Positions 11,360-23,428 of a stretch of 64,000 nt of DNA are shown one piece after another. Below the pieces are notes generated by a model. It ran no database searches. It was not told the DNA's origin and worked only from the letters and a program-made list of their open reading frames with translations. Made by a program: the position numbers and the translations under genes. Within the stretch, counting starts at the first letter, position 1. The number at the start of each line of letters is the position of its first letter. Source of the DNA: Gautieria morchelliformis (Eukaryota > Basidiomycota > Agaricomycetes > Gomphales > Gomphaceae); assembly GCA_015179125.1 (NCBI GenBank), contig WHVA01000091.1, positions 62,001 to 126,000 of the forward strand. The letters are read 5' to 3'.

Positions 11360-14300
11360 ATGATGATTCCACGCAGTCGAAGACGGACACGAGCGACGAG
11401 CTCAAGGTCCACGCCCCAGGCGCAGCCTAGCGACACGACGGCTGACGCTATCCTGGACCAAGAGAACAGGACGATAGAAGACAGAGAGATTGTAGATCTC
11501 ACCGCCCTCATCCCCTCAGTAGAGGACGAGGAAAACCCCGACCACGTCTTGTCGAGCATGGCTGAGGAAGAGACGATGCCGGGCGACAAGCCGGCGCCGC
11601 CCCCCATCTCTCTCTGCCCAAGGACAAAGGAAAGGGCAGAGAAGTCTCGCCGTCGTCAGACGGTAGAGCAACAACGTCGAGGCAGGCACAAAGCCACGAC
11701 TCAAACCGACGCTCATGAAGTAGAGCGACGAGGATCGTCCCTGAAGGAGGACGATGGCAAAAAAGACGAGCCCCAGACGATGGTCAGGACTCAGAATACT
11801 TGAGCTCTAGTCGCAAGAGCTCGAGGGCTCACGCCATCGACCACGAGACGGCAGAGGCCCTGAACAAACAGGTGCAGGCTGCGCTGCACCGAAGTACGCT
11901 GACGCGCCACAAGCACGATCAGCTGGCATCGCAGCTTGACAACGCCGCCGCCGCCCTAATGGCGATCGGCAAGGAACTCCACCAGGCGGAGGAGGTCAGG
12001 CTGCAAGACGCAGCCACGCTGGAGGACGTCCAGAAAGCACTCCACCCACGCAGGGAATGCGACGCAACCGGTCCGAGCTCGCGACAGTCCGCAGCCAACG
12101 AATGCAGTCGCAATGTGAAAGACCTGCGCCGAAAGGAGCGAGACAAGCAGCGAATGCCACCGCCAGCCGTCCCGGTCGACCAGGACGTAAGGTTCGGGAA
12201 CGAACCTCAAGAACAACTGGCTGCCCCAACAGACAGCCGTAAAACGATCCAACAGATCGTTAGGGATCAGGTCGCCTCAGAGCCTGACTCTGAAACGACG
12301 ACCAAGAGCTTAGAGCTCGAAGTCGCACACTGGGAGCGTAAAGAAGCCGCAGCCACGCGCCGCCACACATGGGCACTCGAGCTACTAGCGAGGAACGCTG
12401 AAGAAACGGCGGCCCACAGCCACACCGCCCAGCTACCCGACGAGCAGCTCACGCAAGCCATACAAGACGCACGGCAAGCGCGCGCAGCCTACAACAGCAG
12501 GCTACGGATCCGCAACGTGGGACTGACCGGGGACACCAGGCACAAAACACCCCTGGAACCGAGAGCACAAAATGCTCCCGATCCCGAGCCCGGGGCCCGT
12601 CAGGGCATATAACAGCCTGCCCCGCGCGGCGTCACAACCGCGCGAGAGATCCATGGCCCCAACGGAAGGCCAGGGAATCCCTGACCAGGCCGACGTCGTA
12701 CCAATGGAGCCGTACGACGGGATCACACGGATGATCTGCGTGGCGCTGGCAGACGCCGCGGACACAGACCCAGAGAAGTCTGTGCTAGCGAAGGCCGGCG
12801 TGAAATTGGCCCACCCCAAGCCATATGCAGGGGGATCGGACCTCGAAGAGTTTGAAGTCTTCGTGGCAGCCATCCTACGATGGCTAAAAATGAACTGCCT
12901 CCTAGGGCCAACCAGCATTGACACGCAGGTCGGCTACGTGGGCACTCGCCTCACCGGCGAAGCCCAGGAGTGGTTCTTTCGAAACATTGAACGATTCGAT
13001 CGCCAGATCCGCAGCTGGACGCTGGAGTCAGTGATGCAAGGCCTTCAAAAGAGGTTCCTGCACACACTGACATACCATCACGCATCGAATAAATTCGATG
13101 CGGTCATGCAAGGCATGAAAACCGTTCAGGAGATGCTGAACGAGCTCACGGAATACGCGGCACGTATGATACAGCCGCCAGACGAGTACACGTTCCGGAG
13201 ACGGTTGGTATCGGCGCTACGTGAAACGCTGCGCAACGAAGTCCTCAAAAAGGGCTATAATGCCGAGAGCAGCTCAATAGAACATGTTGGGTGCATTTAT
13301 GCTCCTGCACCAAAATCAAGCATAATATGTTCAATTTATTGTGTGGTGTTTCCAATTGTTTCTCACATTGTTCTTGTACCATGCATCCATTTCTCTGCTT
13401 ATTTTCGAAATTTTCCAGTCACTCTCTATCTCTCCATTTCATTCTGTTATTTCTACTTTCACAGGCGGCTGCACCCAGCGGAGTTTGAAATGACTTCGAC
13501 GCGCGAGCCCTTGGGCGCTAAAGGGCCGGGTGCAAGTATATGCCTTCTGAGACAGGATTACACTCCTCTCTCAGTGACAATAAATTCACTGAGAGAGGCG
13601 AGTAGTATTCTTCATATTTACATAGCATGTTGACTGAAAATCATGTAGTATATTTGATTCTAGGTATTGTATTAATACATCAGTGACAATAAATTCACTG
13701 AGAGAGTATATTTGATTCTAGATTCTAGCTTTCTAAGAACTCTACCGAACCTTCCCTGCCATAGCCCCTAGTTGCTGACAGAACAACTCTTCGAGACGGC
13801 CCGAATAATCGAGGAAGCATCCCGATACAACATGGGGATGCGCCGCGCGGAAAGCACAGCAGCAACGGCAAGCGCCGCCCGGCTCACAGGGAGCAAGCCG
13901 TTGACACAAACGGGCCTGACCAGGCCCAGCCTGTTCACAAGAAGCGGTACAGGACAGCGGCTACCGCCCTCATGCCCAGCACAAACTGGACGCCCGCCTG
14001 AAGCTAAACAGCCTCAAGCATCAGGATCGTCCCCGCGACCTGCCCCACCGACGAAAACGTCGGGCCGGCCCAACGACAGGCCCGGCGGCAGCCAAAGCAA
14101 CACCACATGCTTTGAGTGCGGCCAACCTGGCCACAAGAAGGCAGAGTGCCCCCGGCTTAGGTCCGGTATAAGGACAGCGGCCGTAAGGCACGACGGTGAG
14201 GCCGAGGATCCGGAGACGGATCCCGATCAAAGCTCTCTTCAACAAATTGATGAAGAGGGGGAGGGAGATCCCCAACCCAACGACACTCCGAATAACGGAG

Positions 14301-14986
14301 ACATGCCCGCCGAAGAGTGGGGCCTTGAGCCGTCCCAGTACTATGAATGGGACGAAGAGGTGGAGGACACCACCTACAGGTCCAGCGCGATCAGATTCGC
14401 GTTGGAAGACGAAACCGCCACGAAGGTCATGGCGGCTCGCACATCGGTCACGCCAGACAAGGCGGCCGAGCCGGTGTATCACCACCGAAGCAAGCACAGA
14501 ATGCGGCCAACGCGTCCGCGTAGTGAGAACCGTACCCTATCGGGGTACTGGGAAATAAATGGCGTAAAAGCCCACTGCCTATTGGATAGCGGCAGCGAAG
14601 GGGTACTGCTATCCCCCGAATTCACGCGAGCTACAGGGATGAAGACATTCTCCCTGGAGCAACCAATCACGCTGCAGCTAGCCTGCATAGGCAGCCGTTC
14701 CACGATCAACTATGGAACGAACACGACCATCAAGTTTGGTCATGGGACATACGACGAATACTTCGACGTAGCAAACGTCGAATATTACGACGCGATCTTA
14801 GGGACACCGTTCCTAAGGAGATTCGGCATAACCCTGGACTTCTCGAGCCCAGGGACAATCCGCAGGGGAAACGAAGTGATCCCCACGGGCAAGGTCTCAT
14901 TCAACGACGACGAATCGAAGAACGAGGACGAAAGGCCACGGGTAAGCAGGAACACCCAAGCGCCGACGCTGAACCTGGCTCATTGA
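11360..14986 (+). pseudogene. gag: A2 gag-nucleocapsid-protease, frameshifted and interrupted
   Basis: From MMIPRSRRRT (11360) the N-terminal part changes frame near 11800 and again near 12600. Capsid (about 12770-13260) has the conserved GEAQEWFFRNIERF and RRRLVSALRETLRN segments of retrotransposon gag. A family-C solo LTR (13285-13780) splits capsid from the CCHC knuckle (CFECGQPGHKKAEC, about 14109-14150). Protease has LLDSGSEGVLL (about 14580) and ILGTPFLRRFG. The frame ends at TGA 14984-14986, a stop also present at the homologous place in A1, so the gag-pro/pol boundary is original rather than decay. Confidence 0.9.
13285..13780. repeat. Solo LTR, family C (496 bp), in A2 gag
   Basis: TGTTGGGTGC to GCTGACA, flanked by GAACA at 13280-13284 and 13781-13785. 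Insertion point, duplication and orientation relative to gag are the same as in A1, so both copies inherited one event. Confidence 0.9.
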
Positions 14987-15001
14987 AGCCAGGAGGATGA
15001 G

Positions 15002-18000
15002 TCGCGGGACGACTCGTCCTCGAACTCACCCTACAGTCGTAGGGAGAGACGCTCTCACCTAACGGTGAAAGCGATGGAAAAGAGGAAAGCGGGCCCGTGT
15101 GCCGTGGGACCTAATAGACGCCAACAGCGCCTAATGGCATCTAAGCCAACCACTACCATCATCCTCACCGATGATGACCTTCCTCACCTCCGCGAGGAAT
15201 GGATGGAAAGAATCACTGACCTAGTCAGTGGAATTCCATTAGAACTCCCGCCACTACGGGAGATCAACCATGAGATCAACCTCAGCGATCCCAACAAGCA
15301 CATGCGGTATCAACTACCGAAATGCCCCGAACACTTCCGAGAGGAACTGTCGGCTAAGATAGAATGATACACCACTGCAAAGTGGTGGATTCCGGCAGTA
15401 GCGCAGCAGGCAGTGCCCATGCTGTGTGTGCCGAAGAAGAACGGTACGTTGAGAACCGTCTTTGATCTGCGCCAGCAGAATGAGAACACGGTGAAGGACG
15501 TCACACCCTTCCCGGATCAAGATATCATATGCAGCGACATGGCTCACTGCCAATATCGAACTAAACTCGATATGTCAGAAGCATACGAGCAGATCCGGAT
15601 CCATCCGGATCACGTAGCAAAGACAGCCTTTGCCACGATCCTCGGCACCTTCAGGAGCCAGGTGATACAGATGGGGGACTGTAACGCCCCATCAACATTC
15701 CAACGGCTGATGACAGCCATTTTCCATGACTGCATAGGTCGCTTCATCCATGTATACATGGACGACATCTTCATATTCTCGCTCTCAATACAAGAGCATG
15801 AAGAGCACCTCTACATCGTCTTTGACAGACTGAGGAAGAACCACCTCTTTCTGAGCAAGAAAAAGGTGGACCTCTACTCCATCCGAATGGAGTGCCTTGG
15901 CCATATGATCGATGGCCGAGGGTTACATGCCGACGAGGACAAGATGCAACGCATCCGCGAGTGGCGCAGACCACGGACGTTCAATGACGTCCAGCATTTC
16001 CTCGGGCTGGTACAGTATCTAGCACACTACATGCTGGATGTTAGCGCATATACCACCCCGCTATCAGCCTGTGCGCATAATAACCGTCCATTCGAATGGA
16101 CACCACTACTCGACAAATGCTGGCAAAGCATTAAGGCGTTGGCCTGTAAGGCCCCGATCCTGCGTCCAGTAGACGCAAGGTGCCCAGAGCCGATCTGGGT
16201 GATCACCGACGGATCAAAAGCCGGTGTCGGTGCGGTCTACGGCCAAGGTCCTGACTGGAAAACCTGTCAACCAGCTGGCTTCTTGTCAAAGAAGTTCAGC
16301 GTTGCTCAGCAACACTACCGGACTCACGAGCACAAGACGATCGCGGTGCTCGAGGCTCTCATGAAATGGGAGGACAAACTGCTGGGGTGAAGGTTCACCC
16401 TCGTCACAGACCACAAAGGGCTCGAGTACTTCGAGACCCAGAAGAGCCTATCTGACCGCCAGGTCAGATGGTGGGAGTTTCTCTCCCGGTTCAATTTCAA
16501 CACCGTTCATGTTGACGGTATAGAGAACAAGGTAGCGGACTGCCTGTTGCGCTACTACGAGAGCGACACGAGTGATGACAATCACCCAGACCACGTCTTC
16601 GTGAACGCGGATGTGCGTTTGGACCCGGACGGTGAGTTATTGCCCACCGACCGGTATGTCGAGTTGCGAACAGCGGCGACAAGACGCTCTAAACGCCTCG
16701 CTGAGAAGACAGAGGCGAGAGTAACGGAAGCCGCCGCATTAAACGAGGGCTCACCCGAGCCCGCGAACGTCGCCGCGTCCCGCGATGACGACGATGACGT
16801 CAGAGCCATCGCCACAGGAAATGACGGTGCCCCCCTGCACCGGATCGTCGAACAAGGCGTAGACCTGTCTAAGGTCCTACGAGACACGTACCACAGGGAC
16901 ACCATGTTCACAAAGATCATGGCGCACCCGGACGCGCACCCGAGATTTGGGATCCGGGACAGGCTGAGCTGGACTAAGAATCAGCTCAAAAGAGACGTCA
17001 TTGCCGTCCCCCACTCTGTTCTTCAGGGGGGAAGGAAGCTGATCAAAATTATCATCGATCGGGCACATCAGATAGTCGGCCACTATGGCCATCTGAAGAC
17101 TTCGAACTACGTTCGAAGAGCATATTGGTGGCCGGGCATGAGCCCAGACATAGAAGTGTTCTGCACATCATGCGCGAGGTGTCAGATGTTAGCAACTAGG
17201 GGGCTATGGCAGGGAAGGTTCGGTAGAGTTCTTAGAAAGCTAGAATCAAATATACTCTCTCAGTGAATTTATTGTCACTGATATATTAATACAATACCTA
17301 GAATCAAATATACTACATGATTTTCAGTCAACATGCTATGTAAATATGAAAGATACTACTCGCCTCTCTCAGTGAATTTATTGTCACTGAGAGAGGAGTG
17401 TAATCCTGTCTCAGAAGGCATATACTTGCACCCGGCCCTTTAGCGCCCAAGGGCTCGCGCGTCGAAGTCATTTCAAACTCCGCTGGGTGCAGCCGCCTGT
17501 GAAAGTAGAAATAACAGAATGAAATGGAGAGATAGAGAGTGACTGGAAAATTTCGAAAATAAGCAGAGAAATGGATGCATGGTACAAGAACAATGTGAGA
17601 AACAATTGGAAACACCACACAATAAATTGAACATATTATGCTTGATTTTGGTGCAGGAGCATAAATGCACCCAACATCAGATGACGAAAACCGGACCACA
17701 ATGGCCCAAAGGCCTACTACACAGCCTACCCATTCCAGATAGGCCGTGGCAGTCGATTGGCATCGACTTCATGGGGCCCCTGCCCAGATCCAACAACTGT
17801 GACTACCTGATGGTAGTCATCGACCGACTAACGTCGCTCGTACACCTCGTGCCAACCACGACGAGGGTGTCAGCCAAGGGAGTAGCCTGGCTGTTTCTGA
17901 AAGAGGTCATCCGACTACATGGAGTTCCTGACTCCATCGTCTCGGACAGAGACTCAAAGTTCACGTCGATCTTCTGGCGTGAACTCCAGTGACTCATGGG

Positions 18001-18994
18001 GAATAAGATCCTCATGTCAACTGCCTTCCATCCACAAACGGATGGAGCAACCGAGCGGGCAAACCACTCGATCAGCCAGATATTGCGCGTGGTCGTCAGA
18101 GACGATCAGAAGGATTGGGCAGTGAAATGCCCAATGGTTGAGGTCGCCCTCAACAGCAACGTCAGTGCGACCACAGGGTTCGCACCTTTCGAGCTGAACC
18201 ATGGCTATATGCCACAGATAGACCTCCCCATAGCCGTGGACACCCCATTCAAGGGGGTGGCCCGGTTCGCACATCAGGCAAAATGGAACCTGATGGCAGC
18301 ACACGATGCAATCATAGAGCATCGAGTGATGCAAACGTTTCACGCAAATAAGAAACGTATGGCGAGCGACAGGTACGCGGCCAACGACCACGTCTACCTT
18401 TCGACACAAAACCTAACTCTCCTGAAAGGAAGAGCCAGAAAGCTAGTCCAGCGGTACATCGGACTGTACCACGTCGTTGAGGCTCACAACGACGCCTCGA
18501 CGGTGACCCTTGATCTTCCCGACGAACTGAAAAGCCGTCGCATTTCACCGGTCTTCCATTCCAGCCTTGTATGGCGATACGAGGCTAACAACGACGAATT
18601 GTTCCCTCATCGTGAGGCCAAGTCATTTTATGACTTCGGAGCAAATGACGACGAGGAGTGGCTCATCGACGAGATTATTGCACATCGATGGATAAACTCG
18701 ACGGACCTGGAGTTCCAGGTCCGTTGGACCCTAGGCGACGTGACATGGGAACCCATGTCGTCCTGTAAGGACCTTGAAGCCCTAGATAGCTATCTAGAGC
18801 TTCAGGGTGGGCAAGCCACGCGACCTCCCCAGACGCCGCTAGACGCATCTGTCACGTGCAGACCACGTGACGCGCCGGCCATGGCACGGTTAAATTTTCG
18901 CCTCGGATCTTTCCGAGGGCGCATTGCTCCTTGGAAGCAACCACCATCATCTACCCACAAAGATTATGCCCCGCAAAGATGGGATGGACGTTGA
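15002..18994 (+). pseudogene. pol: A2 pol: RT-RNase H-integrase-chromodomain, broken
   Basis: RT has KLDMSEAYEQI and YMDD (15754-15765). RNase H has ITDGSKAG and VTDHKGLEYF. Integrase has the HH-CC zinc part (about 17070-17186), DDE core (IDFMGP about 17763, SDRDSKF about 17943, TERAN about 18050) and an unusually long acidic linker between RNase H and integrase (about 16560-16870). The chromodomain (about 18650-18810) has EEWLIDEII, VRWTLGDVTWEP and LDSYLELQG. Breaks: TGG-to-TGA at 15365, CGA-to-TGA at 16388, a solo LTR at 17187-17676, and CGA-to-TGA at 17990. A1 shows the CGA at 16388 and 17990. The end overlaps ORF3 by 29 bp in another frame. Confidence 0.93.
17187..17676. repeat. Solo LTR, family C (490 bp), in A2 integrase
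   Basis: Plus-strand ends are TGTTAGCAAC and CACCCAACA, flanked by TCAGA at 17182-17186 and 17677-17681. It is inverted relative to the copy in A2 gag and absent at the same site in A1 and A3, so it is private to A2. It splits the integrase between the CTSCARC zinc motif and the DDE core. Confidence 0.92.
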
Positions 18995-20943
18995 TCCGTC
19001 AACGTCCACAACGCGAACAACGGCCCCGAGACAGGGGGCTGCAGACATTCTCCGTGCTCCAATAGACCAGGAGCACTGGATGATCATGGGATGGGAGGAC
19101 ACCCTTGCCATCGTCCACCCGGACGATTGCGCAACATGCGCGGACTACGCCGCGCACCTTAGAGCCGCGACCGGCACCTGCAAGGTCAAATTGCGGGATG
19201 AAGACATCAGCGACGCCGTCTATGCAGCTTGGGGATGGCTCCCAAGGGGCATCGCGCGTGATGCGCGAGAAGAGCCCCTCCGGGACATCCATGACCTTAA
19301 AAAGGAGATCAAGCAGCTAGAATGCGCGGTCGAGGACCGCGACGACGCGCTCGCAACCGAGCGCGCCAGGATCAAGGAACTGGAGCAACAGCTGAGCGCA
19401 GCCCAGCTCCAGGTTACCCTGGTCCACGCTGCCTCAAAAGGCCGTGACATGACGCGGCCACAGACCCAGTGGCCGGGCCATCATCACCTCGCGCGACGGC
19501 GCCGTTGCCGGTGCGCGCAACATCAGGGCTAGCGTCCCGATTGTCAGCGCCGACCCCGACAACGACAACGACGGAAGGGCAGAGCGCGCCTTCCGACTCT
19601 GCATATGGCGTCCCAGATGGATGGGAGTCTGACTCATCCGTCTGGAAGACGTACGACCCCGAACGGGCACAGCGGCTGGCAGAGCAGCCAAAGAAAAGCG
19701 CAAGAAATTGCGTGGCTCCCCCCACACCGTCAATGGGCTAGCCATTGCGAAGGAAAGCGCGATTAGCACTTACCTAGCGGCGTCATCGTCGCACACCATC
19801 AATGACCCCGCCCTTCAGTGGCGGGTAGCACAGATTGAGGCCCAGTACATCGGGCCTGGCGTGGCCCTGCCTCCGCCGGCGGGGACAGTTCACCCTCCCT
19901 ACCCGGGGGAGGGAGTGATCATACCACTCGGAGACCCACCGATCTCCGAGATGGGCCTCCTACCACGGCCGGTAGGAAAGGCCCAACAGCGTTGTACTCA
20001 ATGGTATGACGTCTGCCCGCTCAATGACCCACACTTCGTCGAACTCATAGCGCAGGCAAAAGAAACGCCACAGCTCGCGCGTACTCACAAGATGATTGGC
20101 GTATTCAAACGCATCGAGCGCGAACAACACGCTCGCAATCCCAAAAGGGATTGTCTCGTGATAGCGGGCGGTACCCCGCATGACATCGCGGCCATTCTGA
20201 AGGGTTGGATACACAACCCTGAAGGGATCCCATCCGCCATCTGTGACAACGCGGATGGCACCTTCAACCTAGATGACATGGACGTCTGGATGTGGTTGAA
20301 GGCCCTTGCGCCCCGGGTCAAAGGGGTCGCATCACCTCTCAGGGCGAGGCTACTCGACCTCTTTGGCTCGACAGACCAATGGTCGAGCCTCGTCGACGCC
20401 AGGGAAGTGCTGACGCCTCAGAGCACCACCCTGCGGCTCTCAATCACGGGCCCATTCCCTGTGGAGGGCTGGGCCGGCCCCGACATCCCACTCGCGGAGA
20501 TCGCGAGATGGTTGGCCCGCTACGCGGGAGTCACTCGTGAGCGAGTGGCGCACATTGAACATTATGTTCAACGCAGCATCACCGGCGCGGCATTCAGTGC
20601 CGCCGCCCGCGAGGGCCAACAAAAGGTCATCGAGACCAGCCACGTGAGAGCTGCGGTGCTGTGACCTCTCACTCACGCCCAGCTTGACCGAGAGCTGGCG
20701 CGCTTCCGGCCCCCTCCTCAGACTGAGGACCCGGCTGTTGAGGCCATGCTCCGCGAGGACACAGGCCCCAGCACCCAAGCGGAGACCGCCGCTAGTGGTG
20801 AGGCTGACCAGCCTCACCCAATCACCACCAATGACGCGGAGGTGCCCCCGGAGGAGTCACGTGCTCCACCGGCCCCGTACGATGACGACGTCATCGTATC
20901 GGCCACTCTAGAGGACTCCCTCATGGATGACCTCTATGAGTAG
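18966..20943 (+). pseudogene. A2 ORF3, unrecognised element-borne protein, frameshifted
   Basis: This third ORF lies between chromodomain and 3' LTR. It starts MPRKDGMDVDP (18966), overlaps the end of pol, and ends ...MDDLYE at 20943; intact it would be about 660 residues. Visible parts: a CATCADY dicysteine near residue 55, a predicted coiled coil (about 19300-19420, LKKEIKQLE to AQLQVTL), a Thr/Pro-rich linker, then a conserved globular-looking block (about 19980-20400, containing QWYDVCPL, RDCLVIAGGTPHDIA and MDVWMWLKALAP) and an acidic tail. I see no signal peptide or membrane segment, so it is not an obvious envelope protein. Breaks: frameshifts near 19440-19500 and 19690, and TGA at 20662 where A3 has CGA. 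Function unknown. Confidence 0.75.
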
Positions 20944-20979
20944 TAGTTAACCCCTATAGTTGTCTATAGAGGGGGAGGG

Positions 20980-21157
20980 TGTAAATAACCTGTGTATCTA
21001 CATGTACATTAGTTATTACATAATCCCAGTGGGCCCCTTAGGGACCCACTGTATAGTTTATGTGTTGGAACCGGCTAGCGGTCCCCATAGCATCTTACCC
21101 TTACACTGTCACTACGTAGCATCAGAATACCACACATTGGTCAAGTTCTGTCGTGCT
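20980..21157 (+). repeat. A2 3' LTR, truncated (178 of ~213 bp), with polypurine tract
   Basis: It begins TGTAAATAACC directly after the polypurine tract at about 20969-20979. It matches the 5' LTR up to TCTGTCGTGCT, then passes into element B sequence (TTCATTCACAAC). The missing end is about 35 bp including the terminal TTTACA. Confidence 0.92.
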
Positions 21158-23306
21158 TTTCATTCACAACTACTCCGACATCACCATTCCTCTCACCCGA
21201 CTCACCCGCAAGGGTACCCCTTGGAACTTTTCCGAGGATTGTTGACAGGCTTTCACCCTGTTGAAGAGGGTGTTCACTACCGCTCCTATCCTTACCCACT
21301 GGATTCCTGACCTTCCACTAATCGTAGAGACTGATGCTTCAGATTATGCCTTAGCGGCAATCTTATCACTGCGAACCTTGGAAGGTGAACTTCACCCTGT
21401 CGCCTTTCACTCCCGCACATTCACCTCTACTGAGCTCAACTACAATGTTCATGACAAGGAGTTCCTAGCAATTTTTGAAGCGTTTCAACACTGGCGACAC
21501 TACCTCGAGGGCTCTGGCGACCCTGTCGACATTATCACCAATCACAAGAACCTCGAATACCTTTCAACAACGAAGCTCTTGACCCGTCGACAAGCTCGGT
21601 GGTCAGAATACCTTTCCCAATTCAACCTCGCCATCCGTTTCCAACCTGGCCGCCTCGGAACGAAGCCTGACTCTCTCACTAGACGATGGGACGTCTACCT
21701 TAAAGAGGGGAATAGCGACTATGCCACCATAAACCCACAGAACCTACGGCCAGTGTTCACTCAACACCAGCTGGCATCGTCCCTTAGAGCTACTAACCTC
21801 GCTCCCGTCGTACTCCGAGCCGCTTCGCTGCTTGATACTGAGCAGATCCGAGCTGACATACTAGCGAACCTCCCCTCGGACCCGATAGCCAAGTCGCACC
21901 TCGGCTTGGTTGATGACCCGAGGTGGAACACAGACCCCGAGGGTTTTCTCAAGCTGGACAACCGAACCTATGTTCCAGCGGCTCAAGACCTTCGACTTCG
22001 CATCCTGCAATACAAGCACGATCACATTCTCTCGGGACACTTCGGGGTCAACAAGACCTTGGAGCTGATCCGACAAGACTACACTTGGCCAGGGATTATA
22101 TCCTTTGTCAAGGAGTATTGCAAGATGTGTACCACTTGTATGCGAAGCAAGCCGCAACGTCACAAGCCCTATGGTCTCCTCAAACAACTTCCTGTTCCCG
22201 AGAAGCCTTGGAATTCCATCTCTATGGATTTCATTGAGCAGCTTCCCCCTTCATCCGAGTTCACCTCCATACTAGTGATTGTTGACCGCTTCACTAAGCA
22301 GGTTATCTTCATTCCAACCACTGACAAGATAACCTCGCAAGAGCTCGCTCACCTCTTTGTCCTTCATGTCTTTTCCAAGCATGGAGTCCCCTCGCACGTC
22401 ACCTCGGACAGAGGTTCCGAGTTCGTCTCGCACTTCTGGCGTTCTCTAGGGAAAGCCTTGGACATGCGGTTGCATTTCACCTCGGGATATCATCCCGAGG
22501 GTGACGGTCAAACTGAGCGTGCTAACCAGACCTTGGAACAGTACCTCAGGATATACTGCAACTATCAACAGTCCAATTGGGCTTCACTCCTTCCCCCCGC
22601 CGAGTTTGCTTACAACAATGCGCCTAGCGCAACCACCGGCATATCCCCATTCTTCGCTAATAAGGGTTACCACCCGAACCTCGCAGTCCACCCCAAGCGC
22701 AACCTCACTTCAGCATGAGCTCGAGACTTCGTGGTTGACCTGGACGAGCTACACCAGGAACTTCGCCGTGCCATCCTTGAAGCTCAGAAGGCCTACCAAG
22801 CCTCGGCCGATGTTCGCCGCAAACCCGCTCCTGATTTCCAAGTAGGATCCCTCGCCTTTGTAAAGGCACAGTACTTCCGAACAACTCAGCCTACCAAGAA
22901 GCTCGCCGAGAAGTTTTTGGGCCCTTTTGAGATCATTTCCTGAGTGGGTACTCACTCCTTCACCCTTCGACTTCCAGAACACATGCATTCAGTCCATCCA
23001 GTATTCCACGTATCCATGCTCGAACCAGCCTCACCCAACACCATCCCGAACCAAGTTCAGCCTCCTCCACCCCCAGTCGTCATCGACGGCGAGCCTGAGT
23101 TCGAAGTCTCGGAAATCCTCGACTCTAAGATCGATAATAGATGGAAGAGCTGCAAACTGCTGTATCTTGTTAGGTGGACTGGATACGAAGGTACCGACGA
23201 AGAAACCTTGTGGATCCTCGCTTCCGAGCTTGATCATGCCTCGGAGCTGGTCACTGACTTCCACGAATCTTACCCGGGCAAGCCGGGCCCCTTGACTGCT
23301 CTATGA
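21158..23306 (+). pseudogene. pol: Element B pol, 3' part: RNase H-integrase-chromodomain
   Basis: Coding resumes within the RT-RNase H connection (FIHNYSDITIPLTRLT). RNase H has VETDASDYALAAIL and TNHKNLEYL (the usual Asp is Asn here). Integrase has HDHILSGHFGVNKT with CTTCMRSK as its zinc part, then MDFIEQLP, SDRGSEF and the DGQTERAN box as the DDE core. A linker leads to a chromodomain (about 23100-23270) with EILDSKI, YLVRWTGYEG and ETLWILASEL. In-frame TGAs at 21243, 22716 and 22941 all sit where Arg CGA is plausible (DC-R-QAF, SA-R-ARD, IIS-R-VGT). The frame otherwise stays open to TGA at 23304. Confidence 0.92.
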
Positions 23307-23428
23307 TCGTTCTTGTTTAACCCCCATGACCCAGTAGTTAGATAACAAAATCCCCTCACAATTGAACAACACAAAAAAAAAAAAATCAAAAAAAATCCAA
23401 GAAATATTCCATTATTCCATTTACTAGT

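Larger units (their letters stand above)
11009..21157 (+). mobile_element. Ty3/gypsy retrotransposon copy A2, nested in element B
   Basis: This is the most complete family-A copy: 5' LTR 11009-11221, gag-protease, pol with chromodomain, ORF3, a purine tract (gagggggaggg) and a 3' LTR cut short at 21157. It inserted in B's RT, with target bases AAAGA at 11004-11008. The matching right-hand duplication is gone because a deletion took the last ~35 bp of the 3' LTR together with ~170-180 bp of B. Two family-C solo LTRs lie inside it, so the original element was about 9.1 kb. Stops at 15365, 16388, 17990 and 20662 make it defective. Confidence 0.94.

Noticed and set aside
18966-20943. ORF3 as a retroviral-type envelope gene
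   Set aside because: The position fits, but there is no signal peptide, membrane anchor or glycoprotein-like Cys pattern.
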